From positions 1-47,659 of the forward strand of contig CANLRN010000028.1 of NCBI GenBank assembly GCA_947493495.1: a DNA stretch of 47,659 nt, written 5' to 3'. This DNA is from an uncultured Aquimarina sp. (GTDB lineage Bacteria; Bacteroidota; Bacteroidia; Flavobacteriales; Flavobacteriaceae). The notes below the pieces were generated by a model, which was not told the origin of the DNA, ran no database searches, and worked only from the letters and a program-made list of their open reading frames with translations. The position numbers and the translations under genes were made by a program. Numbering within the stretch: the stretch's first letter is position 1; each line of letters opens with the position of its first letter. Below are positions 7,193-16,109 of this stretch, one piece after another.

Positions 7193-8586
7193 AGTTTGGA
7201 GTCTAAGAATTTTTGTATTGCGGATGATAATAAACTTGATGAAGAAATTGTCTTTTTGGATAGAATTTCATTGAACATATCTTTCGCTTTACCATGATTA
7301 TATGATGTAGTATGTACAACATGTGGTTTGTTTTTTCTCGGAACCCATTGCCCTCCAAGATCAGCAATTAAGTCATCCGCTCTATAATTTTCTGGATCCG
7401 TATGTATATTTATCCAAAAATCGGCTTTTGGGGAAGGAAATAAAAGGTGTATATCAGAAATAGTTGTTACTCCACCACCTTCTCCAACAGGGTCTAAAGT
7501 AATCAAAGTATTTACTGTATATCCTTTTTTGGTTAAAATATTAGATAAATGCGCTCCATTCCATCCTCCTAAACTATGTCCAACAATATTTACCTGTGTT
7601 CCATCTTTGTTGGGAATTAAACTTAATACAAGTTTTTTAATATCATCTTCTCCTTTAACTTCATTATAACCCAAATAACTTGAAATGTAAAGACTATTAT
7701 TGATTAATTCTGTCTTTATTTTTTGATTAAAATTAATTCTAACCCCTTCCATAATTTTTGTTGCTCCAGAGCCATAAAAAGGCTCTTTATCACCAGCACC
7801 ACCGATAAAAAAGGTGACTACTTGTTTATATGTAGCTACGGAAGAAATATTAGTACTTGGGTTTCCTATGTGAGCATAGATAGTTGCTGTCTGTTTGCCT
7901 TTACTTACTTTAATAGCTGCTTTAAGCACTCCACCTTCATAAGTGCCTCCGGTTTTTATATTTTGTTTTGTGCTAATACTATCATTATCATATGTTACAG
8001 ACCATTGAATATTACTCAGATCATCTCCTTCTTCATAATTTTTTAAAGAAGCGTGATAAAAGTATTCGTGTTTAGGGCTAATATATTTTACCTCATTTCC
8101 ATTTTCATCAAAAGGGCCATTAACGTCTGTTACTTTTATCGGTTCTTTCTCTTCTCTAACTGTTACAGGAATCGTTTCTTTATTAAAAGGGTTACTAGGA
8201 TTAGTAGGGGATTCATATGTAGAATCTCTAATTTTCATGATCAACGCACTAAAAGTGATATCCATAAATAGGTTCTCTGTGCTTTGATGATTAAAACGAT
8301 ATTTAAGAAATGAGAGATAGGTGTTAGCAAATTTGATTTCAAAGTTTTTTTGCATTCCATCCCTCTTGTATACTACAATTTTTCCTTCTACCTTCTGGGT
8401 TGGAGAAAACATGGCTCCTTCAATTCCAGAATCATCCTTGGTAGCATTGGTGGTAACATTAATTTTTCCTCCAAATACTCTACTATTAGGACGACCAGTA
8501 GCATCAACACTTTGATTTAAGAAATAATCAAGTTGTAATAATGGATATTCTTTATCGAATATAAAAAGTGTAGCTTTAAAACTCAT
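7189..8586 (-). CDS. TssD (Hcp-type T6SS needle protein) fused to a C-terminal lipase domain
   Basis: Residues 1 to about 120 match the TssD family of Bacteroidota T6SS: MSFKATL start, VDATGRPNSRVFGGKI, KVEGKIVVYKRD and the closing FSALIMKI. Ordinary TssD proteins end near residue 130. Here a Pro-rich linker (about 120-165) leads to a beta-rich middle domain (about 165-255). The C-terminal alpha/beta-hydrolase (about 255-465) opens with VVTFFIGGAGDKEPF and has GHSLGG with Ser338, Asp365 in TLDPVG and His431 in YNHGKA as the likely triad. The protein would be loaded into the T6SS tube as a structural unit and deliver a lipase or phospholipase into a rival cell. Hcp-toxin fusions are known in Proteobacteria. 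No tssB, tssC, vgrG, PAAR or clpV is present here, so it depends on a T6SS elsewhere. Confidence 0.85.
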   Translation of the reverse strand: MSFKATLFIFDKEYPLLQLDYFLNQSVDATGRPNSRVFGGKINVTTNATKDDSGIEGAMFSPTQKVEGKIVVYKRDGMQKNFEIKFANTYLSFLKYRFNHQSTENLFMDITFSALIMKIRDSTYESPTNPSNPFNKETIPVTVREEKEPIKVTDVNGPFDENGNEVKYISPKHEYFYHASLKNYEEGDDLSNIQWSVTYDNDSISTKQNIKTGGTYEGGVLKAAIKVSKGKQTATIYAHIGNPSTNISSVATYKQVVTFFIGGAGDKEPFYGSGATKIMEGVRINFNQKIKTELINNSLYISSYLGYNEVKGEDDIKKLVLSLIPNKDGTQVNIVGHSLGGWNGAHLSNILTKKGYTVNTLITLDPVGEGGGVTTISDIHLLFPSPKADFWINIHTDPENYRADDLIADLGGQWVPRKNKPHVVHTTSYNHGKAKDMFNEILSKKTISSSSLLSSAIQKFLDSKL

Positions 8587-8605
8587 TATTGGCTATTTAA
8601 GTCGT

Positions 8606-8613
8606 CAAAAATA
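8606..8613 (-). promoter_or_regulatory. -7 promoter box of the TssD-lipase gene
   Basis: The minus strand reads TATTTTTG here, matching TAnnTTTG, 19 bases before the start codon at 8586. A -33 TTG at the usual distance is not evident, so this is only a partial match. Confidence 0.4.
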
Positions 8614-8746
8614 CGGATTTTCCCGCATTGCTTGGTTATGACTTAGAACATATCAGCATATGTAATTAAAAGTCAAGCTAAAGATTGAATCTATGTAAAA
8701 ATGACCAATAATACCAAAATAATTATAAAAAAACACTTAAGATCTA

Positions 8747-10135
8747 CTACTTATTTTTAATAAGAATATAATACTGCCAGGGAGCAAATTCATGTTTTTG
8801 ATCTTGCCGCCCTTTAAAAGAAGTCCCTGAAATATAATTTTTGAATTCACCTTCGAATCTTCCTGTAAAAGTAACAGATTCTTTGGTCATATTAGCAATA
8901 AAAATCACTGTATTGCCGTCTTTCTCTCTTTTGAAAGCCAAAACTTTATCATCTTTAGAAGTTTTGATTCGGGTATAAGAAGCTGCATATTTACCTCCGT
9001 GCAATGCTGGGTTTTCGTTTTTAAGTTTCCCTAGCTTCTTATATAGAGGATAGAATACACCTTTCTTTTTACTAATAGTGTCTTTATCAAAAAACAGTAA
9101 TCGCTTATCCATGTCATATTCTTGTCCAGAATATATCAATGGCATTCCTGGTGTTAGGTACGATAATGCCGCAAATAACTCTTTAGCTGCTCCCATCCGC
9201 TCATGCACTGTCCCATTCCATGAGTTTTCATCATGATTGGAGGTAAAATTCATTAGGATATCATCAGCAGCATATAGTGAATCTACTTGTTTCATCCTCT
9301 TATCCCAAGCTGCAACAGTATTTTCTGCTTTTGCGATATGATTCATTATGTGATGTGTATCCCATCCGTACCCCATATCAAAGCCATTTTTCATCAATTC
9401 TGGCTCCCAGCCTTCTGCTAACATAAAAACAGGCTTTATTTTCTTAAGTTCTGCTATAGCTTGATTCCAGAAATCTATTGGTACCATTCCTGCTACATCA
9501 CAACGAAAACCATCTACCCCTTCTTCTTTGACCCAATATTTCATTGCTTCAATCATTTCTGCTCTCATTGCTATATTATCATAATTAAGATCAGCTACAT
9601 CTGTCCAATCAGTATCTGGAGTATGCGTAATTTCTCCTTTTTCATTTTTAGTGTAAAACTCAGGATGTTGCTTTAACCAAACATGATCCCACCCGGTATG
9701 ATTTGCAACCCAATCTAAGATTACATATATCCCATTATCATGTGCTGTTTTTACCAATTCTCTAAAATCCTCTATGGTCCCAAATTCGGGATTTACTTTG
9801 GTATAATCAGAAACTGCATAATAACTCCCTAAAGAGCCTTTACTTTTGGTAGTAGAGATAGGGTAAACAGGCATGATCCACAGTATTTTTATTCCTAATT
9901 CCTTTAATACGGGAATATCTTTAGCAAATTCCTTAAAAGATCCTTCTTCTGAGTATTGACGGATATTCGCTTCATATATAACTGCATTTTCCATCATACC
10001 ATTACTGACTGGAGCTATTTGTTTTTTAACTTCTTCGACGATAGTCTCCACCTTGGCAATTATTTTTTCATTTTTTGCTTTTCTACAGGAAAAAATGACT
10101 CCTAGTACGAAAATAATTAGTGTTACATTTTTCAT
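8747..10135 (-). CDS. GH13 alpha-amylase family lipoprotein
   Basis: The 462-residue product has a short signal peptide with FSC lipobox (Cys17) and a Lys/Glu-rich tether. The GH13 barrel shows DWVANHT (141-147), GFRCDVAG with nucleophile Asp213, MLAEGWEP with acid/base Glu241, and NHDEN with Asp302. A C-terminal beta domain follows from about residue 380. It should cut alpha-1,4-glucosidic bonds in maltodextrins, probably in the periplasm or at the outer membrane. It is the last gene of the minus-strand maltose group, 237 bases after the GH65 gene. That gap carries two strong hairpins, so it may be expressed at a different level. Confidence 0.92.
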   Translation of the reverse strand: MKNVTLIIFVLGVIFSCRKAKNEKIIAKVETIVEEVKKQIAPVSNGMMENAVIYEANIRQYSEEGSFKEFAKDIPVLKELGIKILWIMPVYPISTTKSKGSLGSYYAVSDYTKVNPEFGTIEDFRELVKTAHDNGIYVILDWVANHTGWDHVWLKQHPEFYTKNEKGEITHTPDTDWTDVADLNYDNIAMRAEMIEAMKYWVKEEGVDGFRCDVAGMVPIDFWNQAIAELKKIKPVFMLAEGWEPELMKNGFDMGYGWDTHHIMNHIAKAENTVAAWDKRMKQVDSLYAADDILMNFTSNHDENSWNGTVHERMGAAKELFAALSYLTPGMPLIYSGQEYDMDKRLLFFDKDTISKKKGVFYPLYKKLGKLKNENPALHGGKYAASYTRIKTSKDDKVLAFKREKDGNTVIFIANMTKESVTFTGRFEGEFKNYISGTSFKGRQDQKHEFAPWQYYILIKNK

Positions 10136-10210
10136 ATTATTTTTTATATAATCGTTTGCTAATTAATGCTATAAATTATTTCAATTTTTAAAACACTTCA
10201 TTAAGTGAAC

Positions 10211-10261
10211 TACTCTGAGGCAGAGTCTACCTAACAAGCCGTTAGATAGGCCATCAGAGTA
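10211..10261 (-). terminator. Long branched hairpin between GH65 and GH13 genes
   Basis: The outer stem (10211-10221 with 10250-10261) has one bulged base. The inner stem (10227-10235 with 10241-10249) has one G:U or mismatch pair. On the minus transcript it lies between the two cistrons and may reduce read-through into the GH13 gene or stabilise the upstream message. Confidence 0.5.
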
Positions 10262-10269
10262 TCAAAATA

Positions 10270-10307
10270 AGACCGTTGTACTAGCTCTAAACTAAGAGCT
10301 TTGGTCT
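10270..10307 (-). terminator. Second hairpin between GH65 and GH13 genes
   Basis: An inner 6-bp stem (10283-10288 with 10295-10300) lies inside an outer agacc/ggtct stem (10270-10274 with 10303-10307). It has no T run, so a processing or stabilising role is as likely as termination. Confidence 0.4.
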
Positions 10308-10372
10308 ATTGATTCCGTGTACGTAGTAGATAACTAGATACGATACCTTAGGTTTTATAGGAATTCTATTCA

Positions 10373-12679
10373 TTAAACGGTCATTAAGCGATTCGGAAAA
10401 ATGGTGAATTCTTTATCATTTACATAAATAGATAATTCCTTAGTCCCTTCTAAGCTAAAGGTTGTACTATTTTCGGATACATTTACTTTTAGGATGTTGT
10501 TCCTGAAATTTACATTAAAAGCATATCCTTTCCATTCTTTAGGTATTTTAGGTGTAAAAGAAAGGGTATCATTCTTCACTCTTAATCCACCAAAACCTTC
10601 TACGATACTCATCCAAGTTCCTGCCATACTTGTAATATGTAAGCCTTCTTCTACTTCTTTGTTATAATCATCAAGATCTAACCTAGACGTTCTGAGATAA
10701 AAGGCATATGCTTGGTCTATTCTATCCAGTACTGCTGCTTGTATGCTATGAACACAAGGAGATAAGGAGGATTCATGTACAGTAAAGGGTTCATAAAAAT
10801 CAAAATGCTTTTTTAATTTATCTTTAGTAAATTGATCTTCAAACATATAGAATCCTTGTAAAACATCTGCCTGTTTGATATATGGCGATCTTAGAATTCT
10901 ATCCCAACTCCATTTTTGGTTGATAGGTCGCTGTGATTTATCTAATTGATCAACTGTAATCAATTCTTTGTCTAAGAATCCATCTTGCTGAAGATATATT
11001 TGATATTTTTCTGAATATGGAAAATACATCTTTTCCGCTACATTGAGCATTGCATCGATCTCTTCTTGTTTAAGATTCGTTTTCTTACTAATTCTATCAT
11101 AATCAGATGGATATTGTAATTTTACTTTTTCGATATTTTCAATACAATATTCAATACACCATTTCGCTAAATAATTAGTATACCAGTTGTTATTGATATT
11201 ATTCTCATACTCATTAGGTCCGGTAACTCCCAATATTACATAGGCATCTTTGTGTAAAGAAAATGTAGCTCGCTGATGCCAAAAACGAGCAACAGCAATC
11301 ATTACTTCTAATCCCATTTCTGGAATATAACTGTAATCACCTGTATATCGAACATAATTATGTATAGCATAAATCATAGCGCCATTCCTATGAATTTCTT
11401 GAAAAGTAATTTCCCATTCGTTATGACACTCTTCGCCATTCATAGTTACCATAGGATACAATGCTGCTCCGTCTGTAAAACCAAGTTTTTCTGCATTTTC
11501 AATAGCTTTGTTCAAATGATTGTACCGATATTTTAATAGACTTCTGGCTACTTTTTGATTTTTTGTAGCCATATAAAACGGAAGACAATAAGCTTCTGTA
11601 TCCCAATAGGTGCTTCCGCCATACTTTTCTCCAGTAAATCCTTTTGGTCCTATGTTTAAACGTGCATCTTTTCCTAAGTACGTTTGGTTTAATTGAAAAA
11701 TATTAAAACGAATTCCTTGCTGTGCACTTACATCTCCGTCAATGATAATATCTGCCATTTCCCATATTTTTGACCAGGCTTGTTTCTGAAGCCCTAACAA
11801 TGCATCAAAACCTGATTCTGAAGCTTGTTTTAGTACTGCCGTATTCGCCGAAGCAATATTCTCTGGCTTATGGTTTAATGAAACAGTACATCCCCCAAAT
11901 TTGTGTAAGACAGCAGTTTTTCCTTTTGCAACCTCTACGGCATAACCTAAACTAACATAGGTTTTAGTCGTTTCTATAGTAGGTGTCAGATTTTGTGCTT
12001 TCTCATCAACAAACAATTGATTATGCATTCCAGTACATACATGGAATTCAGTTTTTAGCGTTTTCGAAGAGATATAAGCCGTATTCCCTTTATGTGATAC
12101 TTCATAGGTATCCCAAAATTTATCATCCCAATTGGTATCTTCATTAGTAATTCCTGCATCTAAGTATGATTCGAAATCTATTACAACATCTTTATTTAAT
12201 GGAGTAACTTGATATTTGATGGCACCTACTTCATCCAAATCTAAGCTTAGAAACCTTGTAGATTTTACTATTATCTCAGTATTATTTTTTAGAACCGCCC
12301 TAAAAGAACGTTCATACCAACCTTCTTGCATATTCAATTCTCTACGAAAATCAAGTATTTCTTTACAAGTATATAAGTCTAATTTTTCTCCATTGATTGA
12401 CACATTGATTCCAATCCAATTAGGAGCATTTAGCACTTTTGCAAAATACTCTGGATATCCATTTTTCCACCAACCTACTCGTGTTTTATCTGGATAATAC
12501 ACGCCTGCTATATAATTCCCCTGAAAAGTAGGGCCTGAATATGTTTCTTCGAAATTAGCACGCTGTCCCATGGCACCATTGCCTATGCTAAAAAGGCTTT
12601 CTGAAGATTTAACACGTTCTGCATTAAATCCTTCTTCTATTATTGACCAATTATCTGGTTGTATATAATTTTGGTTCAT
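10373..12679 (-). CDS. GH65 glycoside phosphorylase, probable maltose phosphorylase
   Basis: The 768-residue product has no signal peptide, so it is cytoplasmic. It shows the GH65 layout: an N-terminal beta-sandwich (about 1-270), an (alpha/alpha)6 barrel and a small C-terminal beta domain. The barrel carries YGGSTYWDTEAY (353-364) and ITFQEIHRNG with the expected general acid Glu428. Maltose phosphorylase splits maltose with phosphate into glucose and beta-glucose-1-phosphate. GH65 also includes trehalose and kojibiose phosphorylases and hydrolases. The specificity call rests on the neighbours: a beta-phosphoglucomutase 7 bases upstream, an MFS sugar transporter before it, and alpha-amylases and a Sus system around it. 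Confidence 0.88.
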   Translation of the reverse strand: MNQNYIQPDNWSIIEEGFNAERVKSSESLFSIGNGAMGQRANFEETYSGPTFQGNYIAGVYYPDKTRVGWWKNGYPEYFAKVLNAPNWIGINVSINGEKLDLYTCKEILDFRRELNMQEGWYERSFRAVLKNNTEIIVKSTRFLSLDLDEVGAIKYQVTPLNKDVVIDFESYLDAGITNEDTNWDDKFWDTYEVSHKGNTAYISSKTLKTEFHVCTGMHNQLFVDEKAQNLTPTIETTKTYVSLGYAVEVAKGKTAVLHKFGGCTVSLNHKPENIASANTAVLKQASESGFDALLGLQKQAWSKIWEMADIIIDGDVSAQQGIRFNIFQLNQTYLGKDARLNIGPKGFTGEKYGGSTYWDTEAYCLPFYMATKNQKVARSLLKYRYNHLNKAIENAEKLGFTDGAALYPMVTMNGEECHNEWEITFQEIHRNGAMIYAIHNYVRYTGDYSYIPEMGLEVMIAVARFWHQRATFSLHKDAYVILGVTGPNEYENNINNNWYTNYLAKWCIEYCIENIEKVKLQYPSDYDRISKKTNLKQEEIDAMLNVAEKMYFPYSEKYQIYLQQDGFLDKELITVDQLDKSQRPINQKWSWDRILRSPYIKQADVLQGFYMFEDQFTKDKLKKHFDFYEPFTVHESSLSPCVHSIQAAVLDRIDQAYAFYLRTSRLDLDDYNKEVEEGLHITSMAGTWMSIVEGFGGLRVKNDTLSFTPKIPKEWKGYAFNVNFRNNILKVNVSENSTTFSLEGTKELSIYVNDKEFTIFPNRLMTV

Positions 12680-12686
12680 TATTTTC

Positions 12687-13352
12687 TTATACTTTTTCAG
12701 TAATAAACAAGCTATTCATAAATTCTTCTGTTAGTGTAGTAAAGTCTGTAAATACATAATCTGCTTCATGTAATACTTCTTCATTTCCGATACCTATACT
12801 GATCATCTGAGCACTATTTGCTGCCTGAATACCAGCAACTGAATCTTCAAAAACAATACAATTTTCTGGTGTTACTCCTACACTTTTTGCTCCAATAAGG
12901 AATACTTCTGGATCAGGTTTTCCTTTGGTAACATTTGTACCATCTACAATAGCTTGGAACTTATCTATTAATCCTACTTTTTCTAAAATTATTCTTGCAT
13001 TTTTACTCGCTGATCCTAATGCGATTGCTTGCTGATTTTTTATCAAATAATCTAAAACTCTAGGAACATCGGGTAGTATCTCCGACTCGTTCATAGTAGA
13101 AATATATGTCAGATATTCCTTGTTTTTTTCTATCATCAAGTTCGTAAATTCTTCTTCTGAGATGGTTTTATTTCCCCATTCGAGAATTTTCTGCAATGAT
13201 CGAACTCTACTTACACCTTTTAATTGTTCATTTTGTGCCTCAGAAAAAGGGATTCCAAGGGTATTGGCTAAATTTCGCCAAGCCAAAAAATGATATTTTG
13301 CAGTATCTACTATGACACCGTCTAGGTCAAATATGAACGCTTTTTTACTCAT
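12687..13352 (-). CDS. pgmB: Beta-phosphoglucomutase (HAD superfamily)
   Basis: This 221-residue cytoplasmic HAD protein has the motif FDLDGVIVDT with Asp9 (phosphorylated nucleophile) and Asp11 (acid/base). The cap domain follows at about 16-90, then GSASKN (motif II), KGKPDPEVF (motif III Lys) and VFEDSVAGI (motif IV acidic pair). It converts the beta-glucose-1-phosphate made by the GH65 phosphorylase into glucose-6-phosphate. It lies between the MFS gene (2 bases) and the GH65 gene (7 bases), a tight operon that supports this role over generic HAD phosphatase activity. Confidence 0.92.
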   Translation of the reverse strand: MSKKAFIFDLDGVIVDTAKYHFLAWRNLANTLGIPFSEAQNEQLKGVSRVRSLQKILEWGNKTISEEEFTNLMIEKNKEYLTYISTMNESEILPDVPRVLDYLIKNQQAIALGSASKNARIILEKVGLIDKFQAIVDGTNVTKGKPDPEVFLIGAKSVGVTPENCIVFEDSVAGIQAANSAQMISIGIGNEEVLHEADYVFTDFTTLTEEFMNSLFITEKV

Positions 13353-13354
13353 AA

Positions 13355-14731
13355 TTATATTTCTTTTGGATTATAACTAACCGCATTTTTATTGGTAATA
13401 AATAAGTTACATAAACCTGCAATGATTAAACTAATTCCTGCTATTATCATCGCATTAATGGTTCCTTCTCCTATAAGCTTATAGGCAAAATTTATCCCTC
13501 CTAAAGCGGCTATCACCTGAGGGATAACAATGAACATATTAAAAATTCCCATAAATACTCCCATCTTTTTAGGGTCAACAGAACTCGACAACATAGCATA
13601 TGGCATTGACAAAATACTACCCCAAGAAAAACCAATTAAAGTAAAAGACAGAATCAACCAAGAAGGAGAAGGAATAAAATACATTGATATAAACCCTAAG
13701 CCTCCAAGTAGTAATGAGAACAAATGAACTAATTTTCTATTGATTCTTCTTCTAGAAGTATAAAAAGTCAATATTAAGGCAAAAGCCATAGAGGATAAAC
13801 CATAAGTCCCCATATACCTTCCGACATCATTAGAAGATTTTTGAAAAGCTGTGTTGGCTAGCTCAAAAGCTTCTTTGGATGTAGATGATGTTATATCATA
13901 TGAAGATTCTACAGGGGCTGGTGTTCGAAACACGTGTTCTGTTAGTGCGGGATTTGCTAAACTCCACATGGTAAAAAAAGCAAACCAACTAAAAAATTGA
14001 ATCAGCCCTAATTTCTTCATGGTCGTAGGCATACTACCGATATTATTCAAAATATCAGGGATGAATTGATTTTTTTTCTGTTTTTCTCTTTTAAACTCTT
14101 CCATATCTTCTGGCGGATATTCTGTAGTTTTAAAAACGGTATACAGAATACTTAAAAGAAAAACAAAAGCTCCTATAGCAAAAGCTACCTTAACTGACAT
14201 TGGAACTACTCCATTAGCCGCCGAATCACTAACTCCCAACTGAGAGACCATCCAAGGTAAATTACTTGCTACCCAAGTTCCTATACCAATGATAAGCGTC
14301 TGAATGACAAAACCATATGATCTTTGCGATTCTGGTAATTTATCTGCTACTAATGCCCTAAAAGGTTCCATAGATATATTGATAGAAGCATCCAAAATCC
14401 ATAAAAACCCGGCTGCTACCCATAAAAGAGGAGAATGAGGCACTAAAAATAGCGCTATAGAGCTAAGAACTGCTCCAATTAAAAAATAGGGCCTTCTCCT
14501 TCCCCATCTTGGACTCCAAGTTCGATCACTAAGGTATCCTATAATAGGTTGTACCAATAAGCCTGTTAAAGGTGCTGCAATCCACAAGATAGGAATATCA
14601 TGAATTTCTGCTCCTAATGTTTGGAATATTCTGGACATGAATCCACCTTGTAAGGCAAATCCAAACTGTATTCCTAGAAAACCAAAACTCATGTTCCAGA
14701 TTTCCCAGAAACTTAGTCTACGCTTGTTCAT
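13355..14731 (-). CDS. MFS transporter, probable maltose/maltodextrin importer
   Basis: The 458-residue inner-membrane protein has about twelve hydrophobic segments. The loop after the second helix reads GYLSDRTWSPRWGRRRPYF, a motif of the sucrose/maltose-type transporters in the glycoside-pentoside-hexuronide and MFS sugar group. It is the first gene of the minus operon followed by pgmB and GH65, so it most likely moves maltose from the periplasm into the cell. A -7-like box (TATATTTG, minus strand, 14820-14827) lies about 90 bases upstream. Between box and gene is the 16-bp sequence also found before susC. Confidence 0.88.
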   Translation of the reverse strand: MNKRRLSFWEIWNMSFGFLGIQFGFALQGGFMSRIFQTLGAEIHDIPILWIAAPLTGLLVQPIIGYLSDRTWSPRWGRRRPYFLIGAVLSSIALFLVPHSPLLWVAAGFLWILDASINISMEPFRALVADKLPESQRSYGFVIQTLIIGIGTWVASNLPWMVSQLGVSDSAANGVVPMSVKVAFAIGAFVFLLSILYTVFKTTEYPPEDMEEFKREKQKKNQFIPDILNNIGSMPTTMKKLGLIQFFSWFAFFTMWSLANPALTEHVFRTPAPVESSYDITSSTSKEAFELANTAFQKSSNDVGRYMGTYGLSSMAFALILTFYTSRRRINRKLVHLFSLLLGGLGFISMYFIPSPSWLILSFTLIGFSWGSILSMPYAMLSSSVDPKKMGVFMGIFNMFIVIPQVIAALGGINFAYKLIGEGTINAMIIAGISLIIAGLCNLFITNKNAVSYNPKEI

Positions 14732-14790
14732 TAGATAAATTTTAAAAAATTACTATGATAAGCGCGTACACTTATCAAAACTTATGTTGT

Positions 14791-14806
14791 AGAAAGTGAA
14801 AATATA
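14791..14806 (-). promoter_or_regulatory. Candidate operator, identical to the site before susC
   Basis: agaaagtgaaaatata on the plus strand is identical to 16059-16074. It sits a few bases downstream of the expected transcription start of the MFS operon, a position where a bound LacI-type repressor would block transcription. It is not an obvious palindrome. Confidence 0.45.
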
Positions 14807-14819
14807 AGTTCTGATGGGT

Positions 14820-14827
14820 CAAATATA
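14820..14827 (-). promoter_or_regulatory. -7 promoter box of the maltose metabolism operon
   Basis: The minus strand reads TATATTTG, a full match to TAnnTTTG, about 90 bases before the MFS start codon. No clear -33 TTG is visible upstream. Confidence 0.45.
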
Positions 14828-14861
14828 GATATTAAAAATTTAATTATTTAGAATCATCTAA

Positions 14862-15884
14862 TTATTTTTTTGTAGAATTTCTCTGGATCAAACTGGTATC
14901 TATGATTACTGTTTGATATGTTTCAGGCGTATCATCAGATTCTTCTAACTTATCTATCAACAGTTTAGCTGCTTGAATACCCATTTCTTCTCCATGCTGA
15001 CTAATGGTCGTTAAACTAGGAATAAAATGCTTAGATAAAATTCCATCTGTAAAACTTACTATAGATACATCATCTGGTATTTTTTTACCTTGTTCGTTTA
15101 TAATTTTTGCTGCAGTTACAGCAAATAATTCATTCACAGCAAAGATTGCATCTATATCTTTATCGATGAGAAAATTAGCAATTGCCACCTCACAATTATC
15201 AATATCATCTATTTTCAGGATGTGTTCTTTATCTACTGTACTATTATTTGCCTTTAATGCTTTCAGATACCCATCTGTCCTTAATTTACCAACACTTATG
15301 TAATCTACTGTGGTAATTATTGCAATCTTTTTACATCCAGTAGAGAGTAAATGATTGGTTGCTGTTTGTGCTCCTTTACTATCATCAATAATGACTTTAT
15401 CACATACTAATTCTTCAATAATTCTATCGAACAAAACAACAGGCATTCCTTGATTGATAGTTTCTTCGATATGATGATAATCCTTTTTTTGCTGTGTTTC
15501 TTTGGCTATGGATAAAATAAAACCATCTGCACTCCCACTAGCTAACATTTCTAAGTTAATGACTTCTTTATCAAATGAATTATTAGAAGAACAAATAATA
15601 ACATTATAGCCTTTGTCATTAGCTACTTTTTCTACTCCACCAATTACTGTAGTAAAAAAATGATGAACTATTTCTGGAATAATGACACCTATGGTTTTGG
15701 TTTTTCTGTTTTTTAGACTTAGCGCAATATTATTAGGTTTATAATTATATAACTTGGCAAAAGCCTTTACTTTTTGTTTTGTATCCAGACTTATTTCGAC
15801 ACTATCTTTCAATGCTTTAGACACCGTAGAAATAGATACATCTAGCTCTTTTGCGATTTGTTTTAATGTAACTTTTCTCTTCAC
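14862..15884 (-). CDS. LacI-family transcriptional regulator of the maltodextrin locus
   Basis: The 340-residue product begins with a LacI helix-turn-helix (VTLKQIAKELDVSISTVSKAL, roughly residues 4-24) and hinge helix, followed by a periplasmic-binding-protein-like effector domain from about residue 60 (KTIGVIIPEIVHHFF). It lies between the minus-strand maltose operon and the plus-strand sus operon. It most likely senses maltose or a maltodextrin and controls both. The identical 16-base site on either side of the gene is the best candidate for its operator. In related flavobacterial alpha-glucan loci a LacI regulator takes the place of the SusR type of Bacteroides. Confidence 0.9.
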   Translation of the reverse strand: MKRKVTLKQIAKELDVSISTVSKALKDSVEISLDTKQKVKAFAKLYNYKPNNIALSLKNRKTKTIGVIIPEIVHHFFTTVIGGVEKVANDKGYNVIICSSNNSFDKEVINLEMLASGSADGFILSIAKETQQKKDYHHIEETINQGMPVVLFDRIIEELVCDKVIIDDSKGAQTATNHLLSTGCKKIAIITTVDYISVGKLRTDGYLKALKANNSTVDKEHILKIDDIDNCEVAIANFLIDKDIDAIFAVNELFAVTAAKIINEQGKKIPDDVSIVSFTDGILSKHFIPSLTTISQHGEEMGIQAAKLLIDKLEESDDTPETYQTVIIDTSLIQRNSTKK

Positions 15885-16058
15885 TGGTAGTGTTTTTTTT
15901 ATTAAAAAAGTATGAATATGCTAAAATATACCATATAAATACAATTATCCTCAAAAATTTAACACTATTTCAAAAGTTATTCACACTCAAACGTTAGAGT
16001 TAGGGTATAGCAATTTAGCACTGAAAAATTAACATAGATTTTACATACTTTGGACACC

Positions 16059-16074
16059 AGAAAGTGAAAATATA
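16059..16074 (+). promoter_or_regulatory. Candidate operator/start region of the sus operon
   Basis: agaaagtgaaaatata is identical to 14791-14806. A -7-like TTTG (16049-16052, preceded by ATAC, imperfect match to TAnnTTTG) lies just upstream. The element therefore begins near the expected transcription start, 36 bases before the susC ATG. Confidence 0.45.
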
Positions 16075-16109
16075 GTGGTCAATAAACAATTAAAATTAAT
16101 TCAACTTTT

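Noticed and set aside
4345..8586. A complete T6SS or integron in the accessory block
   Set aside because: Only one TssD-type gene and one attC-like site are visible. No sheath, baseplate, ATPase or integrase gene is present.
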